DNA of 64,000 nucleotides from Catenulispora pinistramenti. Its GTDB lineage: Bacteria; Actinomycetota; Actinomycetes; Streptomycetales; Catenulisporaceae. Of this stretch, positions 1-8,015 are shown in pieces. Location: positions 1 to 64,000 of the forward strand of contig NZ_JAAFYZ010000026.1 in the NCBI RefSeq assembly GCF_018274385.1, read 5' to 3'. The notes below the pieces were generated by a model. It did no database searches and was not told the origin of the DNA. It worked only from the letters and a program-made list of their open reading frames with translations. How positions within the stretch are numbered: position 1 is the first letter of the stretch; the number at the start of each line of letters is the position of its first letter. The position numbers were made by a program, and so were the translations under genes.

Positions 1-59
1 CCTCACCCCAGTCACCTCACCCCACCCACCAGCCAAAACACCCCCCACCGATATCGATT

Positions 60-88
60 TTCGACACACGCCATCGGGCGTGTACTAT
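60..88 (+). promoter_or_regulatory. Promoter of the tRNA-Arg gene
   Basis: A -35-like TTCGAC at 60-65 and a -10-like TACTAT at 83-88 are separated by 17 bp, with the tRNA 5' end 14 bp further on. The spacer itself holds a short inverted repeat (ACACGCC/GGGCGTGT). The spacing fits a housekeeping sigma promoter for a stable RNA; no transcript data are available here. Confidence 0.6.
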
Positions 89-102
89 CGACAACGTCGC
101 AA

Positions 103-175
103 GCGCGCGTAGCTCAACGGATAGAGCATCTGACTACGGATCAGAAGGTTAGGGGTTCGAATCCCTTCGTGCGCA
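103..175 (+). tRNA. tRNA-Arg (anticodon ACG)
   Basis: A complete cloverleaf can be folded. The 7-bp acceptor stem pairs GCGCGCG with CGTGCGC (one G-T pair). There is a D-arm, an anticodon stem TCTGA/TCAGA around loop CTACGGA with anticodon ACG, and a T-arm with TTCGAAT. The discriminator is A and CCA is not encoded. The ACG anticodon, read as ICG after deamination, decodes CGU/CGC/CGA arginine codons. tRNA genes are common integration targets, and relics of mobile DNA begin less than 150 bp downstream. Confidence 0.95.
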
Positions 176-205
176 CTCATGTTAGGCACATGAACCGCAG
201 GTCAA

Positions 206-238
206 AGCCCCTCCACCATCGCAAGTGGAGGGGCTTTT
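206..238 (+). terminator. Rho-independent terminator after tRNA-Arg
   Basis: An 11-bp stem (AGCCCCTCCAC at 206-216 with GTGGAGGGGCT at 225-235), an 8-nt loop and a following T run. It lies 30 bp beyond the tRNA 3' end and is the likely end of the tRNA transcript. Confidence 0.85.
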
Positions 239-249
239 GCGTGCCCTCT

Positions 250-298
250 CCCGATTCGCCGGGAGAAAAATGGGAGAAACGGATTGGATCCTGGTCCG
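250..298. repeat. 49-bp direct repeat, copy 1, with doubled GGGAGAAA
   Basis: This block matches 15262-15310 at 46 of 49 positions in the same orientation. It contains two GGGAGAAA motifs 10 bp apart, followed by a GGATTGGATCCTGGTCCG tail. Weaker similarity continues upstream towards the tRNA terminator. Both copies abut the 3' side of a decayed integrase-core transposase gene. It could be a shared transposon end, or arm/att-flanking sequence of an integrative element next to the tRNA. The tRNA 3' end itself is not repeated at the distant copy. Confidence 0.7.
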
Positions 299-313
299 CG
301 TGGGTGGTGCCGA

Positions 314-565
314 CTATTTCATCCACGCAGGTCCGGCGGCACGCTCGTACTCGTGCAGGATGCCGCCGAGTCGGTCGCCTCTTCGCACGTTCAGGTCGAT
401 AATGTCGGCGCTGCCGGTGATCGGTTCGGGCGCGGGTCGCAGTGGTGCGCTCTGGTCCAGCGCGCGGTGTGGCCGGTGAAGGTTGTCGTGGGTCTCGAAT
501 TCGCGCAGCGCGTACAGCAAGTGGGCCTGGTTCCAGATCAGCGTCCGGTCCAGCAGCTCACGCCG
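314..565 (-). pseudogene. C-terminal relic of integrase-core (rve/DDE) transposase
   Basis: About 83 codons on the minus strand read as the C-terminus of an actinobacterial integrase-core transposase: the ELLDRTLIWNQAHL stretch, the NLHRPHRAL motif and the typical end RRGDRLGGILHEYERAA. The same frame stays open up to about 886, but that upstream part is not recognisable and the catalytic D and D/E residues are missing, so the gene is truncated or frameshifted. The region 566-940 shows no other convincing gene. A related but differently truncated copy lies at about 15.4-16.0 kb in the same orientation. Confidence 0.75.
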
Positions 566-940
566 ACAGGTGCCCAGCCAACGTTCCGTGCCCAGGATCC
601 GGATCCGACGGCGGCAAACTGCCGCTGCTAGATCCGAACCGGATGGCGCAACGTCAAAATCTCCGCATCTTCCTCCCGACCGCTCATCGGAAGCAGACGC
701 AACACAGCAAACGTATTCGACACCGCCATATACGCGAACCGGAACAGCGCAACCAGCCATCATCGCCGGCCTACGCCGACGACGCGCTGGAAACCGCCCA
801 ACCACGCCACTGTGAGGTGACTGACCAAACCCTCCCCCACCTGCACGGACGATGTTCTCGGCACCTACAGGCCTGAAGTGCGTCATCGATCATCTCGCCG
901 AATATCGATTATCCTCGCCCATCATAGGTACACTGCCCTC

Positions 941-1636
941 ATGGGCCAGGTGAACACCAGGCGTGGCTCGACCCGCTCGCTGGAGGTCTACGAGGAGATC
1001 CGCTCGGACATCATGGCCACGCGGATCCCGCCGGGCGCCCGGCTCAAGGCCGGTCCGCTGTGCGAGCGGTTCGGCGTCAGCTTGTCCGTCGTGCGGGAGG
1101 CGCTGACGCGCCTGTCCGAGCAGCGCCTGGTCCGCTCCGAACCTCAGCTCGGTTTCTCCGTCCTGCCGCTGGACCGGGCCGGCCTCGAGGACCTGACCGG
1201 AGTCCGGGTCGAGATCGAGACCCTCGCCCTGCGGTGGGCCATCGGGCGCGCCGACCTGTCCTGGGAGACCTCGGTCGTGGCCGCCCTTCACCGGCTCGGC
1301 CGGACGCCGGTGAGCGAGCCCGGCGACCAGAACGGGATCTCCGAGGCCTGGTCGGATGCCCACTGCGCGTTCCACACCGCACTCGCGTCCGGCTGCGGAA
1401 GCCCCCTGCTGATGGAACTGCGCCGCGGGCCCTACGACTCCGCCGAGATCTACCGGCGGTGGGCCCGGCCGGGGGCGGTGCGGGAAGAACGCGACGTGCA
1501 CAAGGAGCACACCGACATCGCGGACGCGGCGATCGCCCGCGATGCCGGGCTCGCGACCAGCCTGCTGGAAGCCCACATCCGGCAGACCACGAAGACCTTG
1601 CTGACGAGCGATTTGATGAACTCCACACCGGACTAG
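941..1636 (+). CDS. GntR-family (FadR subfamily) transcriptional regulator
   Basis: A 231-aa protein. An N-terminal winged helix (about residues 14-75) carries the typical GntR pattern RIPPGARLKAGPLCERFGVS then VVREALTRLSEQRLV. It is followed by an all-helical FCD-type effector domain with HCAFHTAL and a late EHTDIADAAIARD segment that usually carries metal-binding His residues. The ATG at 941 was chosen because the upstream in-frame extension falls in relic DNA. It is the first of two regulators ahead of the aromatic catabolic operons, and its effector is probably an acidic pathway metabolite. Family assignment is secure; the target is inferred from position. Confidence 0.88.
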   Translation: MGQVNTRRGSTRSLEVYEEIRSDIMATRIPPGARLKAGPLCERFGVSLSVVREALTRLSEQRLVRSEPQLGFSVLPLDRAGLEDLTGVRVEIETLALRWAIGRADLSWETSVVAALHRLGRTPVSEPGDQNGISEAWSDAHCAFHTALASGCGSPLLMELRRGPYDSAEIYRRWARPGAVREERDVHKEHTDIADAAIARDAGLATSLLEAHIRQTTKTLLTSDLMNSTPD

Positions 1637-1734
1637 CCGGCGAGCGTCGCGGGCGCACGGAGCAAGGCATGTGCCGGCGTGCATGGTGGATGGCAGCCTG
1701 TGCCTGCCAGCGGGAGATCGGGAGGAGAGCGGAA

Positions 1735-2790
1735 ATGCTCGATCACGACAGCGCCGTCGCCCCATGGGAGACACCGGAAAGCTACTACGACGGGCCATTG
1801 CGCGCCTACGAGCGCTATCGCACCAAGGACCCCGTCCAGGCATCGAGCCTGTCGGCAGCCCTACTGTCCGCGAGTCGGCTGGTCGTGCGCGACCACGACC
1901 ACCGGTTCGAGGCCACCTGCCGCGCCGTCCAGGCCCGTTCCGCCTCACTGGTGTACCTCACCTACGGCACCGACGTCATCGTGGACCGGGTCCGTCCCGC
2001 CCACCACGACTATCTGGCGATCCTGCTCCCCCTGCACGGCGGGCTCCACCTCCGCCACCAAGGCCGCGAATTCGACGTCCGGGCCGGCGAAACGGCAGGC
2101 GTCACCTGCTCGCGCGACACCATGCACGCGGAGTTCGGCGCTCAGGCGTCGGTCCTCACGCTGCGCGTCGACGTGCACGCGACTGAGCTCGCGCTCGGGA
2201 ACCTGCTCCTGGAACCGCCGCCCACAGACCTCCGCATCCAGGCGGGCCCGGTCACCGGCCCGGCTCGCAGGTCGCTGACGGGGACAGCCGAACTGCTGGC
2301 GGCCAGCTATGACGGGAAGGATCCGGGGTCCCCGCTCCCGCCCGTGGTCATGCGCCGCATAGAGGAGCAGATCCTTTTCACCGTGCTGCTCTCCGTCAAC
2401 CACAACTACCGGGCTGCGCTGCTAGGAGAGGCGGCACGGCCGAATCGGCGCACCGTCCGCGAGGCGATCGACCTGGTCTGGGCCGAAGAGGAAGCCACCT
2501 GGACGATCCCCGAGCTCGCCGGTGCGGTGGGCGTTTCGGTCCGGGCGCTCGAGTTGGGCTTTCGAAAGGAACTGGGCAAGACCCCGCGGGAGTTCGTCCG
2601 GGAGCAGCGGCTGTTGCGCGCCCACGAGGAGTTGCTGCACGCCCATTCCGGCGACGGAACCACCGTCACCGGGGTCGCGGGCCGCTGGGGGTTCTGGCAC
2701 GCCGGCCGGTTCGCGACACGGTACGTCGAGCGGTTCGGTGTCCGTCCCGCCATGACCCTGCGATCCGGGGCCTCCACCGCGGTTCGCTGA
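1735..2790 (+). CDS. AraC-family transcriptional regulator
   Basis: A 351-aa protein. The N-terminal two thirds resemble the AraC-binding-like domain of AraC/XylS regulators (cupin-like, with LPLHGGLHLRHQGREFDVRAGE around residue 100). The C-terminal ~100 residues form the AraC DNA-binding domain: WTIPELAGAVGVSVRALELGFRK as the first helix-turn-helix and a second one ending in RFGVRPAMTLR. GGAGGAG lies ahead of the ATG at 1735. The 3' end overlaps a degenerate copy of the operon promoter motif (2781-2809). Related regulators of this architecture control aromatic catabolism, so it is a prime candidate activator of the twin promoters. Confidence 0.88.
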   Translation: MLDHDSAVAPWETPESYYDGPLRAYERYRTKDPVQASSLSAALLSASRLVVRDHDHRFEATCRAVQARSASLVYLTYGTDVIVDRVRPAHHDYLAILLPLHGGLHLRHQGREFDVRAGETAGVTCSRDTMHAEFGAQASVLTLRVDVHATELALGNLLLEPPPTDLRIQAGPVTGPARRSLTGTAELLAASYDGKDPGSPLPPVVMRRIEEQILFTVLLSVNHNYRAALLGEAARPNRRTVREAIDLVWAEEEATWTIPELAGAVGVSVRALELGFRKELGKTPREFVREQRLLRAHEELLHAHSGDGTTVTGVAGRWGFWHAGRFATRYVERFGVRPAMTLRSGASTAVR

Positions 2791-2816
2791 CGGCACCTCG
2801 CCTTCGGCCGGTCGCC

Positions 2817-2898
2817 GCGGTTCGCCAACTGGCACTCTTGCCTTCGGCCAGCGACTCGGCCGGACATGAAGCGGCTCGTAACGTCTTTTCCCAGGCAC
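2817..2898 (+). promoter_or_regulatory. Twin promoter element, copy 1 (O-demethylase operon)
   Basis: This 82-bp segment ends 29 bp before the ligM-like start codon. It matches the reverse complement of 13654-13736 at about 84%, with one 1-nt gap. Shared blocks include GCGGTTCGC, AACTGGCAC, CTTCGGCCAG, GACTCGG, GAAGCGGCTCGTA and CGTCT. The GGTTCGC-GGCAC-CTTCGGCC part also occurs upstream in degenerate form at 2781-2809, giving a tandem arrangement. It most likely contains promoter plus operator for a regulator common to both catabolic operons. Confidence 0.8.
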
Positions 2899-2927
2899 GG
2901 GCACACGCGGCGTGGAAGGGACGAGAC

Positions 2928-4286
2928 ATGGCTGTCGAAAGCCTCGAGGACAAGATCAACCAGGCCGGCGGGGCGCTCCGGATGCTGCGCAGCGCGCACG
3001 CCGGCGCCCACCCGTTCCCCATCCCACCGCAGTTCACGACGTGGCAGGACGAGCAGAAGTCCTGGCACGAGACCGCTGTGGTGTTCGAGATGCGCCACAT
3101 GACCGACGTCTACTTCGAAGGCCCCGACGTGCGCCGGCTGCTCAGCGACGTGGCAGTCAACAGCTTCGCCGCCTTCGGCCCGATGAAGGCCAAGCAGCTC
3201 GTCGTGGCCAACGACGCAGGCCAGTACGTCGGCGACGCGATCCTGTTCGGGCTCGGCGAGGAGAAGGTCACCCTCGTGGGCGGCCCCGCCGCCGCGAACT
3301 GGGTCTGCTTCCAGGCCGAGCGGGGCGGCTACGACGTCGCGATCACCCGTGACGAAAACGCTCTGGTCACCAAGGGGGAACGCCTCGTCTTCCGCTACCA
3401 GGTACAGGGCCCGCGCGCCCTCGACATCGTCACGGCCGCACACGGTGCTCCGCTTCCACGGATCAAGTTCTTCAACATCGGCGCCTTCGACATCGCCGGA
3501 ACCCCGGTCCACGCGCTCAACCACACCATGGTCGGCATCCCCGGGCAGGAGACGACCGGGCTGGAGATCTTCGGGCCCGTGGAGTCCGGGCCTCGGGTCC
3601 TGGAAGCGCTGCTGGCGGCCGGGGAGCAGTACGGGCTGCGGCAAGGCGGGGCGATCGCGTACTCCACCACGGCGCTGGAGTCAGGATGGCTCGGCCTCGT
3701 GGTGCCCGGCATCTACGCCGGCGGCGCCACCAAGGCATACCGCGAGTGGCTGCCCGCGAAGGGATTCGAGGCCGGCGTCTCCCTCGGCGGAAGCTTCGCC
3801 TCCGACGACATCGACGACTACGTTCCCACGCCCTACGACCTGGGCTACGCGAACATCGTCAAGTTCGACCACGACTTCATCGGCGCGGACGCGCTGCGCC
3901 GGATCAAGGCCGAACCCCATCGTCGCAAGGTCTGGCTGCGGTGGAACCGCGAAGACGTCACCCGGCTCCTCGGGGACACCTTGTACGCGCCCGAACAAGC
4001 GCGGCCCAGGTACCTGGAAATCCCGTACGCCGTCTACGCCACCTACCAATACGACGCGATCATGTACGCCGGCCGGGTGGTCGGCATCTCCAACCGCACC
4101 GGCTACACCGTCAACGTCGGCGCCTGGTCCTCCCTGTGCATGATCGACGAGGAACTGGCCGTCGACGGCACCGAGGTGACCGTGGTCTGGGGCGACCCCC
4201 AGGGCGCCCGCCTGCGTCCCGCCGTCGAATCGCCCCATGCCCTCAGGGAGATCCGGGCCGTCGTGAGCACCCGGCCACTCGTCTAG
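2928..4286 (+). CDS. Tetrahydrofolate-dependent aromatic O-demethylase, LigM/DesA-like (GcvT family)
   Basis: A 452-aa protein of the GcvT/aminomethyltransferase fold. Length and segments match vanillate/3-O-methylgallate demethylase LigM and syringate demethylase DesA: AANWVCFQAERGGYDV, FRYQVQGPRALDI, IKFFNIGAFDIAG, ALESGWLGL, KAYREWLPAKGFEA and IVKFDHDFIGADAL. Such enzymes move the methyl of an aryl methyl ether to tetrahydrofolate, giving a phenol and 5-methyl-THF, in the cytoplasm. The start is the ATG at 2928 because the upstream reading frame overlaps the promoter repeat. Genes for MetF-like and PurU proteins follow in the same operon and would recycle the cofactor. The exact methoxy-aromatic substrate is not deducible. 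Confidence 0.88.
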   Translation: MAVESLEDKINQAGGALRMLRSAHAGAHPFPIPPQFTTWQDEQKSWHETAVVFEMRHMTDVYFEGPDVRRLLSDVAVNSFAAFGPMKAKQLVVANDAGQYVGDAILFGLGEEKVTLVGGPAAANWVCFQAERGGYDVAITRDENALVTKGERLVFRYQVQGPRALDIVTAAHGAPLPRIKFFNIGAFDIAGTPVHALNHTMVGIPGQETTGLEIFGPVESGPRVLEALLAAGEQYGLRQGGAIAYSTTALESGWLGLVVPGIYAGGATKAYREWLPAKGFEAGVSLGGSFASDDIDDYVPTPYDLGYANIVKFDHDFIGADALRRIKAEPHRRKVWLRWNREDVTRLLGDTLYAPEQARPRYLEIPYAVYATYQYDAIMYAGRVVGISNRTGYTVNVGAWSSLCMIDEELAVDGTEVTVVWGDPQGARLRPAVESPHALREIRAVVSTRPLV

Positions 4287-4338
4287 TCGCTGCCCAGCCG
4301 CTGGGCGCTCGCCCGACGATCCGTGAAGGACCACGACC

Positions 4339-5208
4339 ATGTCCCTGACATCATCACAGAACCCGCTCACCGCCGACCGCCTCCTGGCGGACGCGACCAT
4401 CGAGGTCATCCCGCTCAAAGGCGCCGGGGACCAGATCCAGGCCACGCCCGCCGACGCCACGGTGGCCATCACCTGCTCGCCGAAGTTCGGCTTGGACCGC
4501 ACTGTCCAGTTCTGTGCCGTCGCCGCCGGCTCCGGCCGACGGGTGGTGCCGCACCTCGCCGCCCGCATGGTGCCCAGCCGCCGCGCGCTCACCGATTTCG
4601 TCAGCCAGATCCAGGACATCGGCATCACCGACTTGTACGTGATCGGCGGCGATGGCGAGCGGCCAGCCGGCCCTTATAGCGAGGCCGGCCAGGTCCTGCA
4701 GGACCTGCACGAGCACGGCCACACGCTGACGAGGCTGGGCGTCGGCTGCTACCCCGAGGGGCATCCGCTCATCGACGACGACCGGCTGTGGGCGGCCCTG
4801 GAACGCAAGCAACAGCTGGCCACCTACATGGTCAGCCAAATGTGCTTCGACGCCGTGGTCGTCCGTGACTGGCTCGCCCAAGCCCGACAGCGCGGCATCT
4901 CGCTCCCGCTGCGGGCAGGCGTCGCCGGGCCGGTGAAGATCGCCAAGCTGGCCGAGCTGTCGCTCAGGATCGGGGTCGGCCAGTCACTCCGCTACCTGCG
5001 CAAGCAGCACGGCATGGTCGGCAACGTCCTGCGCGGCCGCGCGTACGACCCGAGCCCGTTCGTCTCCGCGATCGCCGGGACGGCCGGAATCGAAGGGCTC
5101 CACGTCTTCAGCTTCAACCAGGTTCCCGAGTACGTCGCCTGGCGGGACGCCCGCCGAGACAGTGGCGACGGCCGCGCCGCGGTAGGTGCCACGCAGGTGC
5201 CGCAGTAG
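4339..5208 (+). CDS. Methylenetetrahydrofolate reductase-like protein (MetF family)
   Basis: A 289-aa TIM-barrel flavoprotein of the MTHFR family. Typical motifs include an N-terminal TCSPKFG (in place of FEFFPPK), VVPHLAARM near residue 75, VIGGDGERP, VGCYPEGHP and a Q-containing MVSQMCFD segment that binds flavin and folate. It lies 52 bp after the O-demethylase gene with GAAGGACC before its ATG. In SYK-6-type lignin pathways a metF partner oxidises 5-methyl-THF formed by LigM back to methylene-THF, and the same role is inferred here. It is diverged enough from housekeeping MetF to look dedicated to this operon. Confidence 0.85.
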   Translation: MSLTSSQNPLTADRLLADATIEVIPLKGAGDQIQATPADATVAITCSPKFGLDRTVQFCAVAAGSGRRVVPHLAARMVPSRRALTDFVSQIQDIGITDLYVIGGDGERPAGPYSEAGQVLQDLHEHGHTLTRLGVGCYPEGHPLIDDDRLWAALERKQQLATYMVSQMCFDAVVVRDWLAQARQRGISLPLRAGVAGPVKIAKLAELSLRIGVGQSLRYLRKQHGMVGNVLRGRAYDPSPFVSAIAGTAGIEGLHVFSFNQVPEYVAWRDARRDSGDGRAAVGATQVPQ

Positions 5209-5224
5209 GTAAGGAGACCAGCTC

Positions 5225-6079
5225 TTGAGCGACGTCATCATCACCCTGTCGTGCCCGGACCAGCCCGGGATCGTCCGCGCCGTCTCCGGATTCGTGGCCG
5301 ATCAGGGCTGCACCATCACCGAGAGCCATCAGTTCATCGACGGTGAGTCTTCGCGCCTGTACATGCGCCTGGCGTTCCAGGCCGTCCACGGCGCCACTCC
5401 CGGTATCGACCCGCTGAGCAGCGACTTCGCCGAGGTGGCGCAAGAGTTCCTGATGACCTGGAAGATCACCGACGCCACCCGGCGCGCCCGCCTGATCATC
5501 ATGGTGAGCAAGTTCGGCCACTGTCTCAACGACCTGCTCTACCGGGTCAAGGTCGGCCAGCTCAACGCCGAGATCGCAGCCGTGGTGTCCAATCATCGCG
5601 ACCTTGAGCAGCTGGCGACGGCCGCGGGCGTGCCGTTCGTGCACGTGCCGGTCACCGCGGCCACCAAGCCCGAAGCCGAGGCGGAACTGCTCCGGCTCGT
5701 GGACGCCCTCGATGTCGACCTGGTCGTCCTGGCCCGCTACATGCAGATCCTCTCGGCCGGCCTGTGCGCCAAGCTCGAGGGACGGGCCATCAACATCCAC
5801 CACTCGATGCTGCCCAGCTTCAAGGGCGCCAAGCCGTACCGGCAGGCCTATCAGCGGGGAGTGAAGCTGGTGGGCGCCACCGCCCACTACGTCACCTCCG
5901 ACCTCGACGAGGGGCCCATCATCGAGCAGGAGGTACAACGCGTCGACCACGCTATGGACGCCGCCGGTGTGACCGCGCTGGGCCGCGACACCGAATCGCT
6001 GGCCCTGGCCCGCGCCGTCCAGTGGCACCTGGAGAACCGGGTCATGCTCGACGGGCGCCGGACGGTCGTTTTCCGATGA
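5225..6079 (+). CDS. purU: Formyltetrahydrofolate deformylase
   Basis: A 284-aa protein. The N-terminal ACT domain begins IITLSCPDQPGIVRAVSGF. The C-terminal formyl-transferase-fold domain has the hydrolase signature INIHHSMLPSFKGAKPY and the later HYVTSDLDEGPII, which together supply the Asn, His and Asp catalytic triad. It hydrolyses 10-formyl-THF to formate and THF. The start is TTG at 5225 after AAGGAGA. It is 16 bp downstream of the metF-like gene. In context it would free THF and dispose of the aryl methyl carbon as formate. The intermediate FolD step is not encoded here and must come from elsewhere. Confidence 0.92.
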   Translation: MSDVIITLSCPDQPGIVRAVSGFVADQGCTITESHQFIDGESSRLYMRLAFQAVHGATPGIDPLSSDFAEVAQEFLMTWKITDATRRARLIIMVSKFGHCLNDLLYRVKVGQLNAEIAAVVSNHRDLEQLATAAGVPFVHVPVTAATKPEAEAELLRLVDALDVDLVVLARYMQILSAGLCAKLEGRAINIHHSMLPSFKGAKPYRQAYQRGVKLVGATAHYVTSDLDEGPIIEQEVQRVDHAMDAAGVTALGRDTESLALARAVQWHLENRVMLDGRRTVVFR

Positions 6080-6151
6080 GGCCGGGGCCGGCTGTGAATC
6101 CGCGGCTGACCGCGTCGGGCGGCGTGTCCCAGACCAGCTCGCAGAACTCGG

Positions 6152-7138
6152 TCACGACGCGCCACCGGTGCCCGTCCACGGGCGCGGCCGCCGATGCTGC
6201 CCCACCCGGGCCTTCGGCACAGCCACCGGCTCAGCGCCGGCGACGATCCGGTTCGACACCGCGCCGATCCCCTCGGCGACCAGCGTCACGACGTCACCCG
6301 GCCGCAACGGCGCGGGGATCTGCCTGCCGGTGTGGGCCCAGTGTTCGAGCAGACAGCCGGCGCCGCAGGTCCCTGAGGCGAGGACATCGCCGGGCAGCAG
6401 CTGGACGCCGCGCGAGGCGAACGCGACCAGTTCCTCGAACGACCACGCCATGTTGGCCGACGTGTCCCCGCCGCCCGGCAGCGGGACGCCGTTGAGCTCC
6501 GCGTGCATCTCCAGTGCCAGCCGGCCGTCGCGACGGTACGGCGCCAGCTCGTCGGCGGTGACGATCCACGGCCCGAGGGTGTTGGCGAAGTCCTTGCCCT
6601 TCACCGGCCCCAGGCCGACCGGCATCACCGGCGCCATCAGGTCGCGTGCCGACCAGTCGTTGAACAGCGTGTATCCGGCGATGTGCCCGGCCGCTTGCTC
6701 GGGACTCAGGTCCCGGCCGGGCTTGCCGATGACGGCGGCGAGTTCGAGTTCGAAGTCCAGCATCCGGCACCCCGGCGGCACCGCGACCGGTTCGTCCGGG
6801 CCGACCACCGCGTTGGTGTTGGAGAAGTAAAACAGCGGCTGGTCGTACCAGGCAGGGCTCGGCGCTTGCGCGCCGAGGAGCTTCAGGCTGCCTTCGAGGT
6901 GTTCTTCGAAGGTGAGGAAGTCCCGCAGCGTCCCGGGTTGTACCGGCGCGAGCAGCCGCACCTGAGACAGCGGGCGCGGCTCGCCCTCGCGGGCCTGTTC
7001 GACGAGCTCCGCGCGCCGCGCCGGCGCGGCGGCCAGCACCTCGAACTGAGAGGTACCCGCGACCAGCGGCTGAATCCGGCCACCCGTGACGACTCCCAGT
7101 CTGACCCCATCGGCGATCTCGATTCGCGCCAGCTTCAT
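6152..7138 (-). CDS. Fumarylacetoacetate hydrolase family protein (FAH fold), last gene of minus operon
   Basis: A 328-aa FAH-superfamily enzyme. Its C-terminal domain shows LDFELELAAVIGKPGRDL (metal-binding E-x-E), TLFNDWSARDLM, KGKDFANTLGPWIVT and LLPGDVLASGTCGAGC. It belongs to the longer FAH-like group seen with ring-cleavage pathways, where it hydrolyses C-C bonds in acyl-pyruvates or ring-fission products. The ATG at 7138 is preceded by GGGGAAGAG; in-frame GTG codons further up are less likely. The gene is 130 bp after the SDR gene and converges on purU with a 72-bp gap. Substrate unknown; this is the second FAH paralogue in the operon. Confidence 0.85.
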   Translation of the reverse strand: MKLARIEIADGVRLGVVTGGRIQPLVAGTSQFEVLAAAPARRAELVEQAREGEPRPLSQVRLLAPVQPGTLRDFLTFEEHLEGSLKLLGAQAPSPAWYDQPLFYFSNTNAVVGPDEPVAVPPGCRMLDFELELAAVIGKPGRDLSPEQAAGHIAGYTLFNDWSARDLMAPVMPVGLGPVKGKDFANTLGPWIVTADELAPYRRDGRLALEMHAELNGVPLPGGGDTSANMAWSFEELVAFASRGVQLLPGDVLASGTCGAGCLLEHWAHTGRQIPAPLRPGDVVTLVAEGIGAVSNRIVAGAEPVAVPKARVGQHRRPRPWTGTGGAS

Positions 7139-7268
7139 GCGCTCTTCCCCTTCGCTGTACTCGACGTCGATCCAGTACCGGAATTCGGAGGCGGCGATGC
7201 CGCCGAGCTGCTCCAGCCGGTGTGCGCGCACCGCGTCCAGTCCGACAGGCCCGCCGCCGGCCGGCGTG

Positions 7269-8000
7269 CTAGAGCAAGTGCGCTCCGGCGTCCACGACGA
7301 GGTTCTCGCCGGTGACGCCTGGACAGGTCAGCAGGAACAGCACCGCCGCGACTATGTCGCCGGGAGCGGGCAGCCGTTTGGCCGGCGTCCGCTGGCGCTG
7401 CGTTTCGAAGAACTCGGCCATGACCGGGTCGGCGTTGTCGATCGCCTCCGTCCCCGCGACCGAGCCGGGCGTGATGGCGTTCACCCGCACCGGAGCGAGC
7501 TCGACCGCGAGCGAGTTGACCAGGCCGATGACTGCGGAGTTGGCCATCGACATCGTCGTGGACCCCGGTGAGGGCCGCCACATGGACAGGCCGCTGAACA
7601 GCACGACGGAGCCGTCCGGGTCGAGCTTGGGCAGTGCGTGCGCGACGGCGTTCGCGTAGCCGACCGTCTTGATGAGCATCATGCGTGCGGCGGCATCCGC
7701 ACGGAAGTCGGCCACGGTGTTCTTGTCGCGTTCGATCGCGGTGATCACCAGATGGTCGACCACGTCGATGCCGGTGAACAAGCGGCGAAGGGCGGCGTCG
7801 TCCGACAGGTCGCAGGCCAGCCCGCGAGCCCGCGGGCCGAGTTCGGCGGCGCGGGCCTCGGCGGCGTGCGCGTCCCGCCCGGTGACCGTCACTCGCGCGC
7901 CTTGTCCTGCCGCGGCGCGGGCCAGTTCGAACCCCAGGCCGCGCGCTCCGCCGATGACGAGGAGGTGTGCGTCTTTCCTGAGCATCGCGTTCATCTTCAT
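7269..8000 (-). CDS. Short-chain dehydrogenase/reductase family protein with atypical active site
   Basis: A 243-aa classical-length SDR. It has an N-terminal nucleotide-binding GGARGLG, the CDLSD acidic loop near residue 64, and ELAPVRVNAITPGSVAGTE after the active-site region. The usual YxxxK is replaced: the aligned segment reads TTMSMANSAVIGL, so Tyr is Met150 and Lys is Asn154. GGAGAGG precedes the ATG at 8000. It lies between the FAD hydroxylase and the last FAH gene. Either it is a non-classical enzyme or binding protein, or it has lost oxidoreductase activity. The family assignment is firm, the activity is not. Confidence 0.85.
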   Translation of the reverse strand: MKMNAMLRKDAHLLVIGGARGLGFELARAAAGQGARVTVTGRDAHAAEARAAELGPRARGLACDLSDDAALRRLFTGIDVVDHLVITAIERDKNTVADFRADAAARMMLIKTVGYANAVAHALPKLDPDGSVVLFSGLSMWRPSPGSTTMSMANSAVIGLVNSLAVELAPVRVNAITPGSVAGTEAIDNADPVMAEFFETQRQRTPAKRLPAPGDIVAAVLFLLTCPGVTGENLVVDAGAHLL

Positions 8001-8015
8001 GCCAGTCCTCTCCTT

